Origin: Kordia sp050633145
GTDB taxonomy: Bacteria; Bacteroidota; Bacteroidia; Flavobacteriales; Flavobacteriaceae
Assembly (NCBI RefSeq): GCF_050633145.1
Contig: NZ_JBOEFY010000023.1
Span: forward strand, 62,001-126,000
Length of the DNA stretch: 64,000 nucleotides
Direction: 5' to 3'
The position numbers were made by a program, and so were the translations under genes. The notes below the pieces were generated by a model that saw nothing but the letters and a program-made list of their open reading frames with translations, searched no databases and was not told the DNA's origin. Of the stretch, positions 8,174-18,639 are shown piece after piece (the stretch's first letter is position 1; every line of letters begins with the position of its first letter).

Positions 8174-9031
8174 TTAGGAAGCCAGAGCTGCTGCATTTGC
8201 TGCGGCAAGTCCTGCTTGTAAAGAAGCAAGTTGTACTTGTGCATCACTAAGCTTACTTTGTGAATCGTTCAATTGGTTAATGGTGTCTTTAGAAGCTGTT
8301 AAGGCTTCATCATACATGTTACTTGTTACGGTATATGCATAATCCAATAAAGATTGAATTGTATATGTTGTTTTTGGATCTGTTGGTGTTTCAGCACTTG
8401 GGATGTTATTATTTTGAATGCCATCTACTTCCTCTCCAATCATAAACTCATATAACTTTGTAGCTTGTAAGAGTTGTAATGCCATTGCTGCTTCAGATTC
8501 TAAACTAGTTGCCTGTGCCGAAAAAACAGACTGTAATGCTACTAATGTTAGTGCTACCGCATTGTTTGCATCTGTTCCAGCAGTAGTAACCATCGTTACC
8601 AATTCGTCAGAAATTAACGGATTAGATGCTTTTTTACGAATGACTAAGTTTGCTAGTTTATTGATGACTTCTGCCGAATAGATTAAATTATTAATCGTTG
8701 TTTTTATTTCTTCAGCAACCGTTTTTATTTTCGCATCCGCAAGCACAATAGCATCAAAGGTAATCTCTGAATTGTTTTGCAAATCTTTTGCGTCATTTAC
8801 CATTGTATCTAACAAATCCTTGTTACTCAATGCTTGCGCTTTGCTAGCTTCTGCGGCGGAAAGTTGTGAGGTTAATTTATTTGACTTTGCTGTAAGAGAG
8901 TCTACAATAGCTTGATATTGATCTACTGTACCTTGTACGTCTGTTACTTGTTGCTTGAGTTGGTCTAACTCTTGTTTTTTTCGTTCGGTAATTCCGTATG
9001 GTGGCGGAACAGTTGTATTTAATGGACTCAT
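8174..9031 (-). CDS. Helical/coiled-coil eCIS-associated protein, function unknown
   Basis: The 285-aa protein has a proline-containing start (TTVPPPYGI) and a long coiled-coil segment (about 15-85) rich in Gln, Leu and Ala. An all-helical middle (95-215) follows, then a second heptad-like segment (235-275) and an Ala-rich C-terminus. There is no signal peptide or transmembrane helix. The helical middle recalls the N-terminal region of the 787-aa protein encoded just upstream (18-bp gap), which suggests related building blocks. In this position an accessory structural part, fibre adaptor or internal cargo would all be possible; none can be chosen from sequence. Confidence 0.6.
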   Translation of the reverse strand: MSPLNTTVPPPYGITERKKQELDQLKQQVTDVQGTVDQYQAIVDSLTAKSNKLTSQLSAAEASKAQALSNKDLLDTMVNDAKDLQNNSEITFDAIVLADAKIKTVAEEIKTTINNLIYSAEVINKLANLVIRKKASNPLISDELVTMVTTAGTDANNAVALTLVALQSVFSAQATSLESEAAMALQLLQATKLYEFMIGEEVDGIQNNNIPSAETPTDPKTTYTIQSLLDYAYTVTSNMYDEALTASKDTINQLNDSQSKLSDAQVQLASLQAGLAAANAAALAS

Positions 9032-9049
9032 AATGTTTTTTTTAAAGTT

Positions 9050-11413
9050 TTAGTATGTTGCGTTTGCATTTGGATCTACATAAGTAAATGTTGCTGTATT
9101 TTGAAAATCGGAAAGCGCGTTTATAAACTGCTTGTTAATTGTTGCCGTATTATTTGAAACTGTTACAATTGCAGGAACGTAGTTGTTTTGATCGATTAAT
9201 CGATTTCCAAAATTATCTGTTGTTTCAGGCTTAATCTCAAATTCCATAGTGTATAATTGGTAACCACTATGCAATAATTTAAGATCATTGATAAAGTTTG
9301 AAAAATCCTTTATTGCTTCCTTCAAGACAATACTAATTGTTTGTTCTAATAACTTTATGACATCGTCTATGAATTTTTCTAGTTCTAGATTTTCAAGATC
9401 CTCTATAATGTTTTTAAGATCCTCCACTAATACTCCTTTATCAACAGTAGCCCAATCGATATCGTTCCATTTTTGCAAATCAACAGTTAGTTCATTAATT
9501 AGATAATTAAAAACAGTTTGTGGTGTGTCTGGATCACTTCTATCAATTGGTGTATAACTTCCAGCAGGAATTTGTTCGGCAGTTGTTAAATTAAAGAAGA
9601 ATCCTGGCTTTATGTGATCTTGGTTTGTAGCATTTTCTATTTTTGCCTCTTTGGTAGCTTCTAGCGATGCCAATTCAGCTTCTAGTTTAGTCACCTCTGC
9701 TTTTTTGGCAGTAATAGAGGTATTTAACTTTTCATTTTGTGTTTCTGCTTTTTTCTTTTTTGTAGCACTTGTACTTGGATCATTGATTATTTGATTATTT
9801 TCATTCACCTGTGTTTCTAATCCTGAAATTTCTGAGTTTAATGAATTAATTTCTTCACTCTTTGCTTCAATTTGAGGATCATACTCGTCGGCAATATCTT
9901 CTATTGTTTTAGTTTCTTTTTCAAGATCAACTAAACCTTCAACAGTTAATAAACCTTTAATTAAGTTGGTGTTATCTGGTAAAAACAATCCATGATATTC
10001 TACTTCATAGTTCGGATTTTCCAAGACTTGAAACTTAATTTTTTCAACAGCAATTACTTCTTCTTCATCAACAGTAAGATCTCCAGTAGTTGTATTGTCT
10101 GAAACTGTGATGACTTTCTGTGTATCTCCACCAATAGCTTTTATGTTGTTTGCGCTAACTCGGTTTAGTCTATTTTCCAATGTAAACCTTCGGCTTGGTG
10201 CTGTCATATAATCATCAAACGTGTTGATTATTTTTTTGTAACTATTTTCTAGTACTGCAAAGACAACAACTACATAATTATCACCTAAATTCATAGCATC
10301 ACCATCAGTATCTACTAATTGAGACGTATAAATTTTTTGTTTTATTGGCGCTTCAAAAGTAGAAAAGTCAATAATGGTATGATTTTCAGCCGTAGTAGAA
10401 GGAAGGATAGAAGTTTTTGGTGATACTTGATAAAACCTACGTCGATTGCCTTTATCTACAATCTCTTCTGCATTGTTTACAGAAAATGTGTCACTCTTAC
10501 TATCTTTTACCAGCATGATGTAGTAATCTTGTACAGGATATCCACTAGCTGGAGCACTATCATTAGCTATAATATTACCATTTTCATCTTTTGTAAAAGG
10601 ACTTGTATATGGAAAAAATGAAACCGTATAGTTGGTAGCATCGCCAACAGACATAGGAACAACAACGTTTAAGGCTAAATTTAATTCGGAGTTATTTAAT
10701 TGGTAGGCTTGAAATGTAGCATTGCGGGCAACACTAATATCTTCTAAAGCACCTTCTGCTTTTTTCTCATTAGTGTTTGAAGTAGCTAGTTTTTCATTTT
10801 CAGAACTGAGTTCTTGAGTCGTTGCATCAAATTGTGCCGACGTAACACTCAATAAGTTTTTTACAGCAGCATCTGTACTTGTTGCTTTATCGGCCAATGT
10901 ATTTGAAGATACTTCTGCAATTAATTGAGAAGCTTCCATACTGTGTTGTGATGTCATCTCTGCGGTATATGCAGTAATATTCATTAAATCGTAGGCATTT
11001 TTACTTTGAGTGTAAATTTCAGTGCCAAAGTCAGCAGCACTTACAATACTAAAAATGCTTCCTGCATCGCTGGTTAGTTTTAAAATAGCATTTGCTGCAA
11101 TTTGAACGTTTGCGGCAGCTACAGCTGTATTACTTACTGATTTTGCGGTATATGCTTTTACATTTTCAGAAGAAGCCAATACATTGGTAGACAAATCACT
11201 GTCTGAAATTGCTTGTTCGTGTACTTTTTGTTCAAAAGCATACTTTTTGTTGATAATTTCTACCTTTTCAGCCGTTGTAATTCGATCGCCTTGTGCATAG
11301 TAAAGCGAAAACATAGACGCATCTTGTTCCGACTTTACTTTTTGTAATTCTAATTCTTGCTCGTTCAATGACGAAACGACACTCGAATGTAGATTTTCAT
11401 TGTAAGAATTCAT
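9050..11413 (-). CDS. Large helical/beta eCIS-associated protein, function unknown
   Basis: The 787-aa protein has an Ala/Ser-rich helical N-terminal third (1-235) and a beta-rich middle (about 236-480) without recognised domain. A coiled coil follows at about 495-600 (alternating Glu/Lys/Asn with SEEINSLNSEISGLETQV-like heptads). Next is a strongly amphipathic helical stretch (about 655-705) and a short beta C-terminus. There is no export signal. It follows the tape-measure gene after a 136-bp gap. No tail-fibre gene of the Afp13 type was recognised in this operon, so this protein and the next one are the best candidates for the missing peripheral structure, though this is only by exclusion. 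Confidence 0.6.
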   Translation of the reverse strand: MNSYNENLHSSVVSSLNEQELELQKVKSEQDASMFSLYYAQGDRITTAEKVEIINKKYAFEQKVHEQAISDSDLSTNVLASSENVKAYTAKSVSNTAVAAANVQIAANAILKLTSDAGSIFSIVSAADFGTEIYTQSKNAYDLMNITAYTAEMTSQHSMEASQLIAEVSSNTLADKATSTDAAVKNLLSVTSAQFDATTQELSSENEKLATSNTNEKKAEGALEDISVARNATFQAYQLNNSELNLALNVVVPMSVGDATNYTVSFFPYTSPFTKDENGNIIANDSAPASGYPVQDYYIMLVKDSKSDTFSVNNAEEIVDKGNRRRFYQVSPKTSILPSTTAENHTIIDFSTFEAPIKQKIYTSQLVDTDGDAMNLGDNYVVVVFAVLENSYKKIINTFDDYMTAPSRRFTLENRLNRVSANNIKAIGGDTQKVITVSDNTTTGDLTVDEEEVIAVEKIKFQVLENPNYEVEYHGLFLPDNTNLIKGLLTVEGLVDLEKETKTIEDIADEYDPQIEAKSEEINSLNSEISGLETQVNENNQIINDPSTSATKKKKAETQNEKLNTSITAKKAEVTKLEAELASLEATKEAKIENATNQDHIKPGFFFNLTTAEQIPAGSYTPIDRSDPDTPQTVFNYLINELTVDLQKWNDIDWATVDKGVLVEDLKNIIEDLENLELEKFIDDVIKLLEQTISIVLKEAIKDFSNFINDLKLLHSGYQLYTMEFEIKPETTDNFGNRLIDQNNYVPAIVTVSNNTATINKQFINALSDFQNTATFTYVDPNANATY

Positions 11414-11549
11414 AAATTTTATTTTTTAGTTTGTTAATTAATTTTTTAACCGTTTTATAGGTTTACGCTTCTTTTCTGTGTGTGATAACAGCTTTAACTA
11501 CTGTCTATTTTTGATGGTTTTGTACAAGTATTCATGGTTTTATAGGTTT

Positions 11550-14500
11550 TTAAAATGGCCAAGTAACGTGCAATGGTTTTTCCATCCACGGTAATTTTAT
11601 GATTGAAAAAGAGAAAGGTGATTTTAGCATTAAAATATCATACGCTCGCTTTTCTACCGTCAGTTCCCAACGGTCTTCGGTTTCACGCAAAATTCCGTCT
11701 CGTACCAACCAATTTCCACGAAAACCATTGGTTGAGGTATCTCCAATAGCTGTCCAATGATGAATTGCAGCCTGAATCATTCCGTCAATAAGTTGTTTTT
11801 GATCTTCGCTCATTTCTATGCTACTCTTCACAGGTACATTCGGCGGAAGCCCAACTAAAATTTTATTTAAGGTCAACAACGACTCTTCAGTTTCGGTAAG
11901 TCCTGTTACGATATATTGTAAATAATGTATGGCATCCAACTGCACGTTATCAGATATAAAAGCTTTGTTTTTTACGATTCCTAAACGATCAAGTAACATT
12001 AAAAAATAGTTATTTAATAGTACCAATCCTGCATTTGGAATAGGAACGCCTTCTTCGGGGAATGAAGCTGATTCTGTATTCATATTTGTTTTATTTTGAG
12101 TTTTATATGTGTGTTCTTCTATTATTTTTTTGGATGATATATCATATGGTACCAAAGTTTTGTATGTGACTAATAATGCTGTTGGTAACATGGTTTTAAT
12201 CGTGCCAATTGCTTTGAGAAAATCCTGCTGTTCTACCGCTTTTTTTCCGCAAGTTTCCCATAACAGTTCATTCCAAATATGTGTACTTGTAATCAAAGAC
12301 CAATTGGAAGTTTGCCAAGCAGTAATTACTTTTTTGATAATGATTTCTTGTAAATTTTTTGTGGAAATTCCACGCATGTTTACAAAAGCTATATTCTCAT
12401 ACAGTTTACGCATGTCCAAGAGTTCTTTTTGCTGTGCTGTATATACTTTTGTCAACGCTGTAATTAGCGTTTCAAAATGAACCGTTTGTACAAATTTGAG
12501 CAACTGTGTTTCCGAAATTTGCTGACTGCGAAGTGTTTTTAAAACGATCAATGGTTTTTGTGCGATTAATTCGTTGACTACGCGTTCATAACTGTAGGAT
12601 TCTTTGTGTAAAAACCAAGTTGGAATTTCATATTCCGTGATGAGATACTGACTTAATAATTCCACTTTTTCCGTTTCTACACACTTTTGTATCGCTTCCG
12701 AAAGTGAAACATCTTGTGTATGTTCGCTAATCAATTCAAAAATGCGATGCCTTTCTACTAAAATGGTTTTAAGTAGTTTAGGAATGACAATTGTATTGTT
12801 TTGAATGTGTTTTACAATGGTAATTTGATCTAATGTTGCAATTTCAGAAAGCGCATCAAATGTAATTTGCGTAAGTGTTACTACAATTTCTTTAGTAGAT
12901 TTTTTTCCTTGAATGAATTCCACAACTTGCTTCCAAAAAATACGTTGTAAAGCTGTAATTATTTGTGAGTTTCCAAGTTGTTTTGCAATAGTAAATAATG
13001 TGTAAATTGACTTAAAAACGTCCGATTGTGCGCTAGAAGCATCATTCGCATTTAATAGCAAAAATGATTCAAGCTTGACGGTTTCGTTTATAAAATCAAG
13101 TTGTTTTTTAGCAATGGTAGTTTCCTGAATGATCGTTCGTATTTTTGAAGGCGATGTTTCTAATGCCATTACAAACAATGCTGAAAATGTATAGCTTTTT
13201 TTAGCAATGGTAATTTCTGATTTTGCGGTTTTTAAGTTAGAATGTAGCGCCTCAAACAATGCAACAATCGAAATATGATACGGTGTCTGTAACGATTGAA
13301 TTTTTGTTGGGACTGTCTTCGTTTTTACAACAGATTTCAATGCTTTTTTCGGTTTCGCTTCAAGCGATGGAAATGTTTGTAGTACTGTTTTTTCAAATAG
13401 CGATACAAAACGACGCTCGTTACCACGATGTAGTTGATATGTTACCAACGATTGCCAAAAAAGATCTTGTAATATCAACTCAATTTGCGTGCTGCTAATG
13501 GTTGTTTTTGTAGCTGTTATTTTCTTTAAAAATGTAGAAATTAAGCGTGTGCGAATTTGTACGCCGTTTGAAACAAGATATGTAATTAACTTAGTTTCAT
13601 TGGCTTTGAATTCGCGCGAAGCGATCTTTTTTGCACGGACCAATTTTGAAACACTTTCGGCAACATATACTTGCTGATTTGGTTGTTGAATCTGTTCGAC
13701 AACTTCTTCTATTGGTGTTTTTGCAAGTTGAATTTTATAGTGTTTTTGAATGGAAGCAAATTCGCGTGCAGACCATGAAAGCGATCTTGTTTTTGATGTT
13801 TTTAATAGCAATTGAATTACCTCTTGAATGTCTGCTTTAGAAACTCGAATGCTACTTTCTTGTTCTTGTAAGTGCTGTAAAAGTTGAGTGAAAAATGTTG
13901 ATGTATTTGTTTTTGGATGCTTCCAAAGAACTTCAAAACCTATAGTAATTAATACATTTTTTATGGCACGCAACGCGCTTGCTTTTTTCGGTTGCTTTGT
14001 GATTAACTCATTGATTATTTGCTGAATCTTTGTCAACAATGTGTAACTTTCTGGTTGAACAGCTTTTAAAAACCGTTCCATTCCGTATGCAGATACCAAA
14101 GCTGTAATATGAACAGTTACTTTTGATGTTTTTTCTAGTTTTTGAACAACTTTCCAAAATTGTACAGGCGAAGCTGAAATCCACTTTTGAATTGCTTTTT
14201 CTAATTCTTGAATGGTATTTGTTGAATTTGTTGTTTGTTCAATTTCTGCAACATAACGCAACACAACTTGTTGTAAAGCTTCATTGGAAGTAAATGTTTT
14301 TGTGCTTGTAATTTCTTTTTGATACAGCGTATTCAACTCTTTAAACAAAGAAATAAAGCTAGTTTTCTTTTGTGTGTTGTTTACATTTGACACAACAAAA
14401 TGATCTAAAATTGTCAGTTTGGTTTGTTGTTGTTTTTTGGCTAACCTCTCAACGACAAAATCTAAAAATGCATTTTTGGCAACAGATGTATTTTGATTGG

Positions 14501-15764
14501 TAACACAAAACTCAATTCCGTAAGTATACAAATCTAGGGTTTGCACTTTTACATGTTTTGTTTGTGGTAGTTTTGATAAAAATGAAATTTGAGTCAACAC
14601 GTTTTTAGACTGTGAAGGCGCCAATGCTAAAAATAAATTTTCAATCGCGGCAGGAATCAAGTCTTTTAAAACGGCTTTCCATATCGTTGGTTTTTGTTCA
14701 ATATGTAATAGTATTTTTTGAAAACGAGGAGTATCTAATTTTGATAGATTAATTACCAGTTCGTTGAATTCGTTTTTCTGAACATTGGTGCTTCTTGCCG
14801 TTTCCGAATTGAAATAAGTTGCTACTTTTACCCAAAAATTTTCTTTTTGTTTTTCGGTCTTTACACGTGAAAAAGAAGTATTCTGTAATTCATCTGATAA
14901 TAATTTTAAAATTGCGATAAAGCCTTTATCTATTTGAGAATATTCAGCAGCACGTTCTATTGCTTTTTCAATCAATTCAATCATCACATCATACGAAAGA
15001 TTAAAATGATGTGCCATTTGTGTTACCGTACTTCTCACAAAACTGATTCTGTTAAAAATAGTACCGCGTTCTGTAAATAGATAATTTAAAATCCACAACC
15101 AGATGTTTTTCTTTAGATCGTTTGTACTCGTTTGTACAATGGTTTCTTTTTCTTGAACTTTGACAAATTCATCCGAAAAATTAATAATCTGCTGATGGTT
15201 ATTCGGTTCTAATCCCGCAATAATTTTTTTAATAATAACATCTGGAAACTGCCAAGCAATACGCTTTCGAACATTTTCAGAACTTCCAATTTCTTGAATC
15301 ATTTGTATCACATCCAAACGATTGTTTGTTAACTGTGAACGCATAATTTGTACAGCTGTTCCGTAGGTTTCTTGATAATTCCAAGGCAACATTCCTTGCT
15401 GTAAAAAATCGCGAAGTACATGTACTTGTGCAATATCTTCATGTACAATTTCTAAGGTTTTGTCACCGTTTTTTGGGTACATAATAAGGTCATACAAAGC
15501 AATACGCAATGCTTCTTCCAAGCGTACTGGAAGTTCGCTCAGCATGTTTTCGTAGGTAATTGTACCTAAATCGACTGCTAGTTTTTTAATTTTTAAGGTT
15601 TGACCTTTTGGACAAATACTGTCAAAAACACTGGTAATTACACGTTTCATCTTATACGCACTCCACGAACTGATATCAGTTTGTAATTGATGCGCAAGCC
15701 TTTTGGAATCGAAAGCTGTGTTCCATTGGCAACGTGTGACGATATGTGCTCCTTGACTATGCAT
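11550..15764 (-). CDS. Contractile injection system tape-measure protein (Afp14-like)
   Basis: The 1404-aa protein begins with the family's typical opening (HIVTRCQWNTAF, then a DLGTITYENMLSELP stretch and ALRIAL). It ends with the characteristic C-terminal block: IPNAGLVLLNNYFLMLLDRLG, HYLQYIVTG, LNKILVGLP, HHWTAIGDTS, and finally LPWMEKPLHVTWPF. The long helical middle is repetitive, rich in Thr/Lys/Gln, and would set the tail length. The protein starts 8 bp inside the 3' end of the upstream baseplate gene, showing translational coupling. Length is in the normal range for the eCIS family. The family call is strong. Confidence 0.93.
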   Translation of the reverse strand: MHSQGAHIVTRCQWNTAFDSKRLAHQLQTDISSWSAYKMKRVITSVFDSICPKGQTLKIKKLAVDLGTITYENMLSELPVRLEEALRIALYDLIMYPKNGDKTLEIVHEDIAQVHVLRDFLQQGMLPWNYQETYGTAVQIMRSQLTNNRLDVIQMIQEIGSSENVRKRIAWQFPDVIIKKIIAGLEPNNHQQIINFSDEFVKVQEKETIVQTSTNDLKKNIWLWILNYLFTERGTIFNRISFVRSTVTQMAHHFNLSYDVMIELIEKAIERAAEYSQIDKGFIAILKLLSDELQNTSFSRVKTEKQKENFWVKVATYFNSETARSTNVQKNEFNELVINLSKLDTPRFQKILLHIEQKPTIWKAVLKDLIPAAIENLFLALAPSQSKNVLTQISFLSKLPQTKHVKVQTLDLYTYGIEFCVTNQNTSVAKNAFLDFVVERLAKKQQQTKLTILDHFVVSNVNNTQKKTSFISLFKELNTLYQKEITSTKTFTSNEALQQVVLRYVAEIEQTTNSTNTIQELEKAIQKWISASPVQFWKVVQKLEKTSKVTVHITALVSAYGMERFLKAVQPESYTLLTKIQQIINELITKQPKKASALRAIKNVLITIGFEVLWKHPKTNTSTFFTQLLQHLQEQESSIRVSKADIQEVIQLLLKTSKTRSLSWSAREFASIQKHYKIQLAKTPIEEVVEQIQQPNQQVYVAESVSKLVRAKKIASREFKANETKLITYLVSNGVQIRTRLISTFLKKITATKTTISSTQIELILQDLFWQSLVTYQLHRGNERRFVSLFEKTVLQTFPSLEAKPKKALKSVVKTKTVPTKIQSLQTPYHISIVALFEALHSNLKTAKSEITIAKKSYTFSALFVMALETSPSKIRTIIQETTIAKKQLDFINETVKLESFLLLNANDASSAQSDVFKSIYTLFTIAKQLGNSQIITALQRIFWKQVVEFIQGKKSTKEIVVTLTQITFDALSEIATLDQITIVKHIQNNTIVIPKLLKTILVERHRIFELISEHTQDVSLSEAIQKCVETEKVELLSQYLITEYEIPTWFLHKESYSYERVVNELIAQKPLIVLKTLRSQQISETQLLKFVQTVHFETLITALTKVYTAQQKELLDMRKLYENIAFVNMRGISTKNLQEIIIKKVITAWQTSNWSLITSTHIWNELLWETCGKKAVEQQDFLKAIGTIKTMLPTALLVTYKTLVPYDISSKKIIEEHTYKTQNKTNMNTESASFPEEGVPIPNAGLVLLNNYFLMLLDRLGIVKNKAFISDNVQLDAIHYLQYIVTGLTETEESLLTLNKILVGLPPNVPVKSSIEMSEDQKQLIDGMIQAAIHHWTAIGDTSTNGFRGNWLVRDGILRETEDRWELTVEKRAYDILMLKSPFSFSIIKLPWMEKPLHVTWPF

Positions 15765-18639
15765 TTGTTGGTGCTGGATTGTTTGAAATTTGTCTGAGTG
15801 TCGTAATTAAATCTGCTGCGGCTTTTGTTACTGCAGTTTCATCTATACTTTGCGTTGTTGTACTGTAAATATTGGCGTTAAACCAAGTTACATATTGTGG
15901 AATTACGGTTTTTAAATTGTCTTCACTTGCGTACATCGGACGTGCTGTAATTTGAATAGGCAACTGACTTTCCATAAAATAGGTGAGACGATGTTGCCAA
16001 TCGGGAGTAGCGAGTTCTGGAATGTAATCTGGAAACATCCAAAGCAATGTATTTGCTAAAAACGAATCTGTAATGAACATTGTGTTTTGAGCGCCTTGAT
16101 CGTTCTTCCAACTCACGGTAGCAGTCCAGCCATATGGTGTACTTTCTATAGGTGTAAAGGTGGCATCATTAAGCGTACTAGGATCGTCTATAGTTGTTAG
16201 TGTGTAATCAATATTTATAATTAGTAAGAAGTCCTTAATGTCTTGTGTTGGCATTGTGTTTAATTCCGCCGAAAGTGCAATGAAATCAGTATAATTTAAT
16301 AGTATGTCTAAACTATAATAGATAGCATCTATCTCAATATATATTTGAAAACTTCCCGATTGTAATAATAGGTTTGTTTCAATGGCAATCATGCCTTTTC
16401 GCTCTGTAAGCAACCATATTGCCATTTCACTTTGTTCGTATGCAAGTGAAATTTCGTCTGGAGTTTTTAGAATTGGATTAAAATCTAACGTGTCTTGAAC
16501 AAAATTGATATATAACGGTTTTAGCGTTAACAACATGCTAATTTTTAGTGAGATTGTTGTGTAATTTAAATTATCGAGCGACGTAATTTTTTCTTCCTTA
16601 TTGATTCGATTTGTTTCAAAATAACCTTCGTGTTTATAGTTTTTTGTTAAAATATCGCGCAACATTTTTCGAGCACGATATGTTGCTTTAAAAGTTGCTA
16701 TTTGTTGTTGTTCCTCGCGAGCAATATCAGTAACTAGTTGACTTAGTTCTTCTTCTGTTTCAAGTGGTTTATTACTTTCCAAGTAGTCAATGAGTTCTGC
16801 AGTGATTGTAAGTACAAAATCATTTAATAGCAATGCACCGATACTATTATATGCTTTGGTGCGATTGTACGATAAAAGCGTTAAGTTTTGTAGATATAAG
16901 CTTTTTATAATGACGCGATCTTTTAAGAAATCACCAGAATATACAGTGCCATATATCAACGTATCCATAATTAAAGGCGATTCACCATGACGTGCTAATA
17001 AGTGATCTAACAAGTCGTTTCTACGTTGCAAATTCACGGTATCATCTTCGTTATAGACTAACAAGCCATACATATACGAGTTGTACGGATCGTCCTGATA
17101 TGCCAACCAACTTTTATGAGCCAACGTAGCATCTGATTCTGAAACAGGTCCAAAATTAAAAATACTGTTGTCTCGTAATAAAGGCGCTGCATTTGGTACA
17201 CTTTCATACAACGATTGGTAAAAATAGGTTGGTGAAAATACTTCGAACGGCGCAGGATATGCTGGATTTGCTTTTTGTTCTGGAGTTTTAATATTGTTGT
17301 AATGTTCCAAATCGGCAGGCGCTCCTGTAATAGCATTTTTGAACGAAAATAATTTGTCAATATTTGCCAATTGCGCAAACTGATTACTTAATACCTGATC
17401 AAATAAACTTAAATACCCTTTTAACTGTCGCGATTGTGCTATTTGATATGCTGGCATGGAATCATTTGTAGCATTTAAGCCAACGGCATACGCTTCTGGA
17501 AATGTGTTTTGAATTGAATAATAACTCGTAATTTCTCTATATTTTCCTGTTGGAACTGCTGGAGCCATTTGTACTGAAGCAACTTCATTTACTTGGGAAT
17601 CTGTTTGTTGCATCATTGCCAATTCGTCCATTAACGACATGTTGAGTGATGCGTTTAAACTTTTTCCTTGTGTACTTATTTGGAGGTTTGATGCATCGGC
17701 TTCGTTTACTAATGATTGTGAAAAATTGAAAGTTAAAATTTCATTTATACAACATGTAGCAGTAGGTAACAAGGTTTTTGTACCGCATGTAAAAGAAACT
17801 CCTGAAATAGATTGTACACCAGGTACTTCTTGGATCAATTTGGTAATTTCAAAAGCTTGAATGCTGTCTTTTTTTGGTTGAATGCTTTCCGAAGAAATCC
17901 AGCCGTTGTCTAAGGTTGGACCATTAAAAATATCGTTTGTGGCAGCACCTTTTTCTTTTAATTTGTCATAACCTGTTTGTACAACATCAGGAAAAATATA
18001 TGCATTTATATTTTGAATAATTTCAGACATTACTGAATTAAAATCAGCATCTGATTCCAATATTAATTTCCCTGTAATGGTATATTCTTTTGGAGCTAAA
18101 ACAATAGGTTTTAAAAATAATTCACCTACGTTTCGGCAACTGTTTAGTAAATAAAAAGTTTCGTTTTCTGTGACTTTGTTAATATCTGATGCATCAGTTG
18201 TAGTTGTATCTTTTTCATTCGGATCTAATAATAAATACACTGTGTAATAACCATTTACAAAAGGGAATTTTAAAAAAGATGGTATGATAACTACATTTTT
18301 CACACTCGCAATTTGATCAATAATATACTTTATGTAATCATTCACAGTAATGGGCGAAGTGGTTAAAATATTTTGCGGAAGATAAAACTGATTGTCAATT
18401 GTAAGATCTCCATTTTTATCTGTCAAGATATCTTTTATAGGAAAATTTGCGCAATACCCAAGTTCGGTAAACGCATAACATAACTGCTCTAAAATAGTTA
18501 CGCCAGGATCACTCGGATTTAAGTTGGTCCACTCGTTACTACTATGTTTCTGAATGTACGCAAGACCTTCTGCTTTGAGCGCTTTAAAATCGAGCTCCAA
18601 AGGAAGTTGTGTGTCTATTATGTAATTTTCTTGCGCCAT
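15757..18639 (-). CDS. eCIS baseplate protein (Afp12-like)
   Basis: The 960-aa protein starts with ELDFKALKAEGLAYIQKHS followed by WTNLNPSDPGVTILEQLCYAFTELGY, a signature shared with Afp12-like and phage baseplate wedge proteins (DPGxxxLE, ALxxLGYR-like). It lies directly after the baseplate J protein; its first base coincides with the last base of that stop codon (18639). In phage-like particles the two interact as the baseplate wedge. The 3' end overlaps the tape-measure start by 8 bp. The remaining sequence has no catalytic motif. Family assignment rests on the N-terminal signature, size and gene order. Confidence 0.85.
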   Translation of the reverse strand: MAQENYIIDTQLPLELDFKALKAEGLAYIQKHSSNEWTNLNPSDPGVTILEQLCYAFTELGYCANFPIKDILTDKNGDLTIDNQFYLPQNILTTSPITVNDYIKYIIDQIASVKNVVIIPSFLKFPFVNGYYTVYLLLDPNEKDTTTTDASDINKVTENETFYLLNSCRNVGELFLKPIVLAPKEYTITGKLILESDADFNSVMSEIIQNINAYIFPDVVQTGYDKLKEKGAATNDIFNGPTLDNGWISSESIQPKKDSIQAFEITKLIQEVPGVQSISGVSFTCGTKTLLPTATCCINEILTFNFSQSLVNEADASNLQISTQGKSLNASLNMSLMDELAMMQQTDSQVNEVASVQMAPAVPTGKYREITSYYSIQNTFPEAYAVGLNATNDSMPAYQIAQSRQLKGYLSLFDQVLSNQFAQLANIDKLFSFKNAITGAPADLEHYNNIKTPEQKANPAYPAPFEVFSPTYFYQSLYESVPNAAPLLRDNSIFNFGPVSESDATLAHKSWLAYQDDPYNSYMYGLLVYNEDDTVNLQRRNDLLDHLLARHGESPLIMDTLIYGTVYSGDFLKDRVIIKSLYLQNLTLLSYNRTKAYNSIGALLLNDFVLTITAELIDYLESNKPLETEEELSQLVTDIAREEQQQIATFKATYRARKMLRDILTKNYKHEGYFETNRINKEEKITSLDNLNYTTISLKISMLLTLKPLYINFVQDTLDFNPILKTPDEISLAYEQSEMAIWLLTERKGMIAIETNLLLQSGSFQIYIEIDAIYYSLDILLNYTDFIALSAELNTMPTQDIKDFLLIINIDYTLTTIDDPSTLNDATFTPIESTPYGWTATVSWKNDQGAQNTMFITDSFLANTLLWMFPDYIPELATPDWQHRLTYFMESQLPIQITARPMYASEDNLKTVIPQYVTWFNANIYSTTTQSIDETAVTKAAADLITTLRQISNNPAPTNA

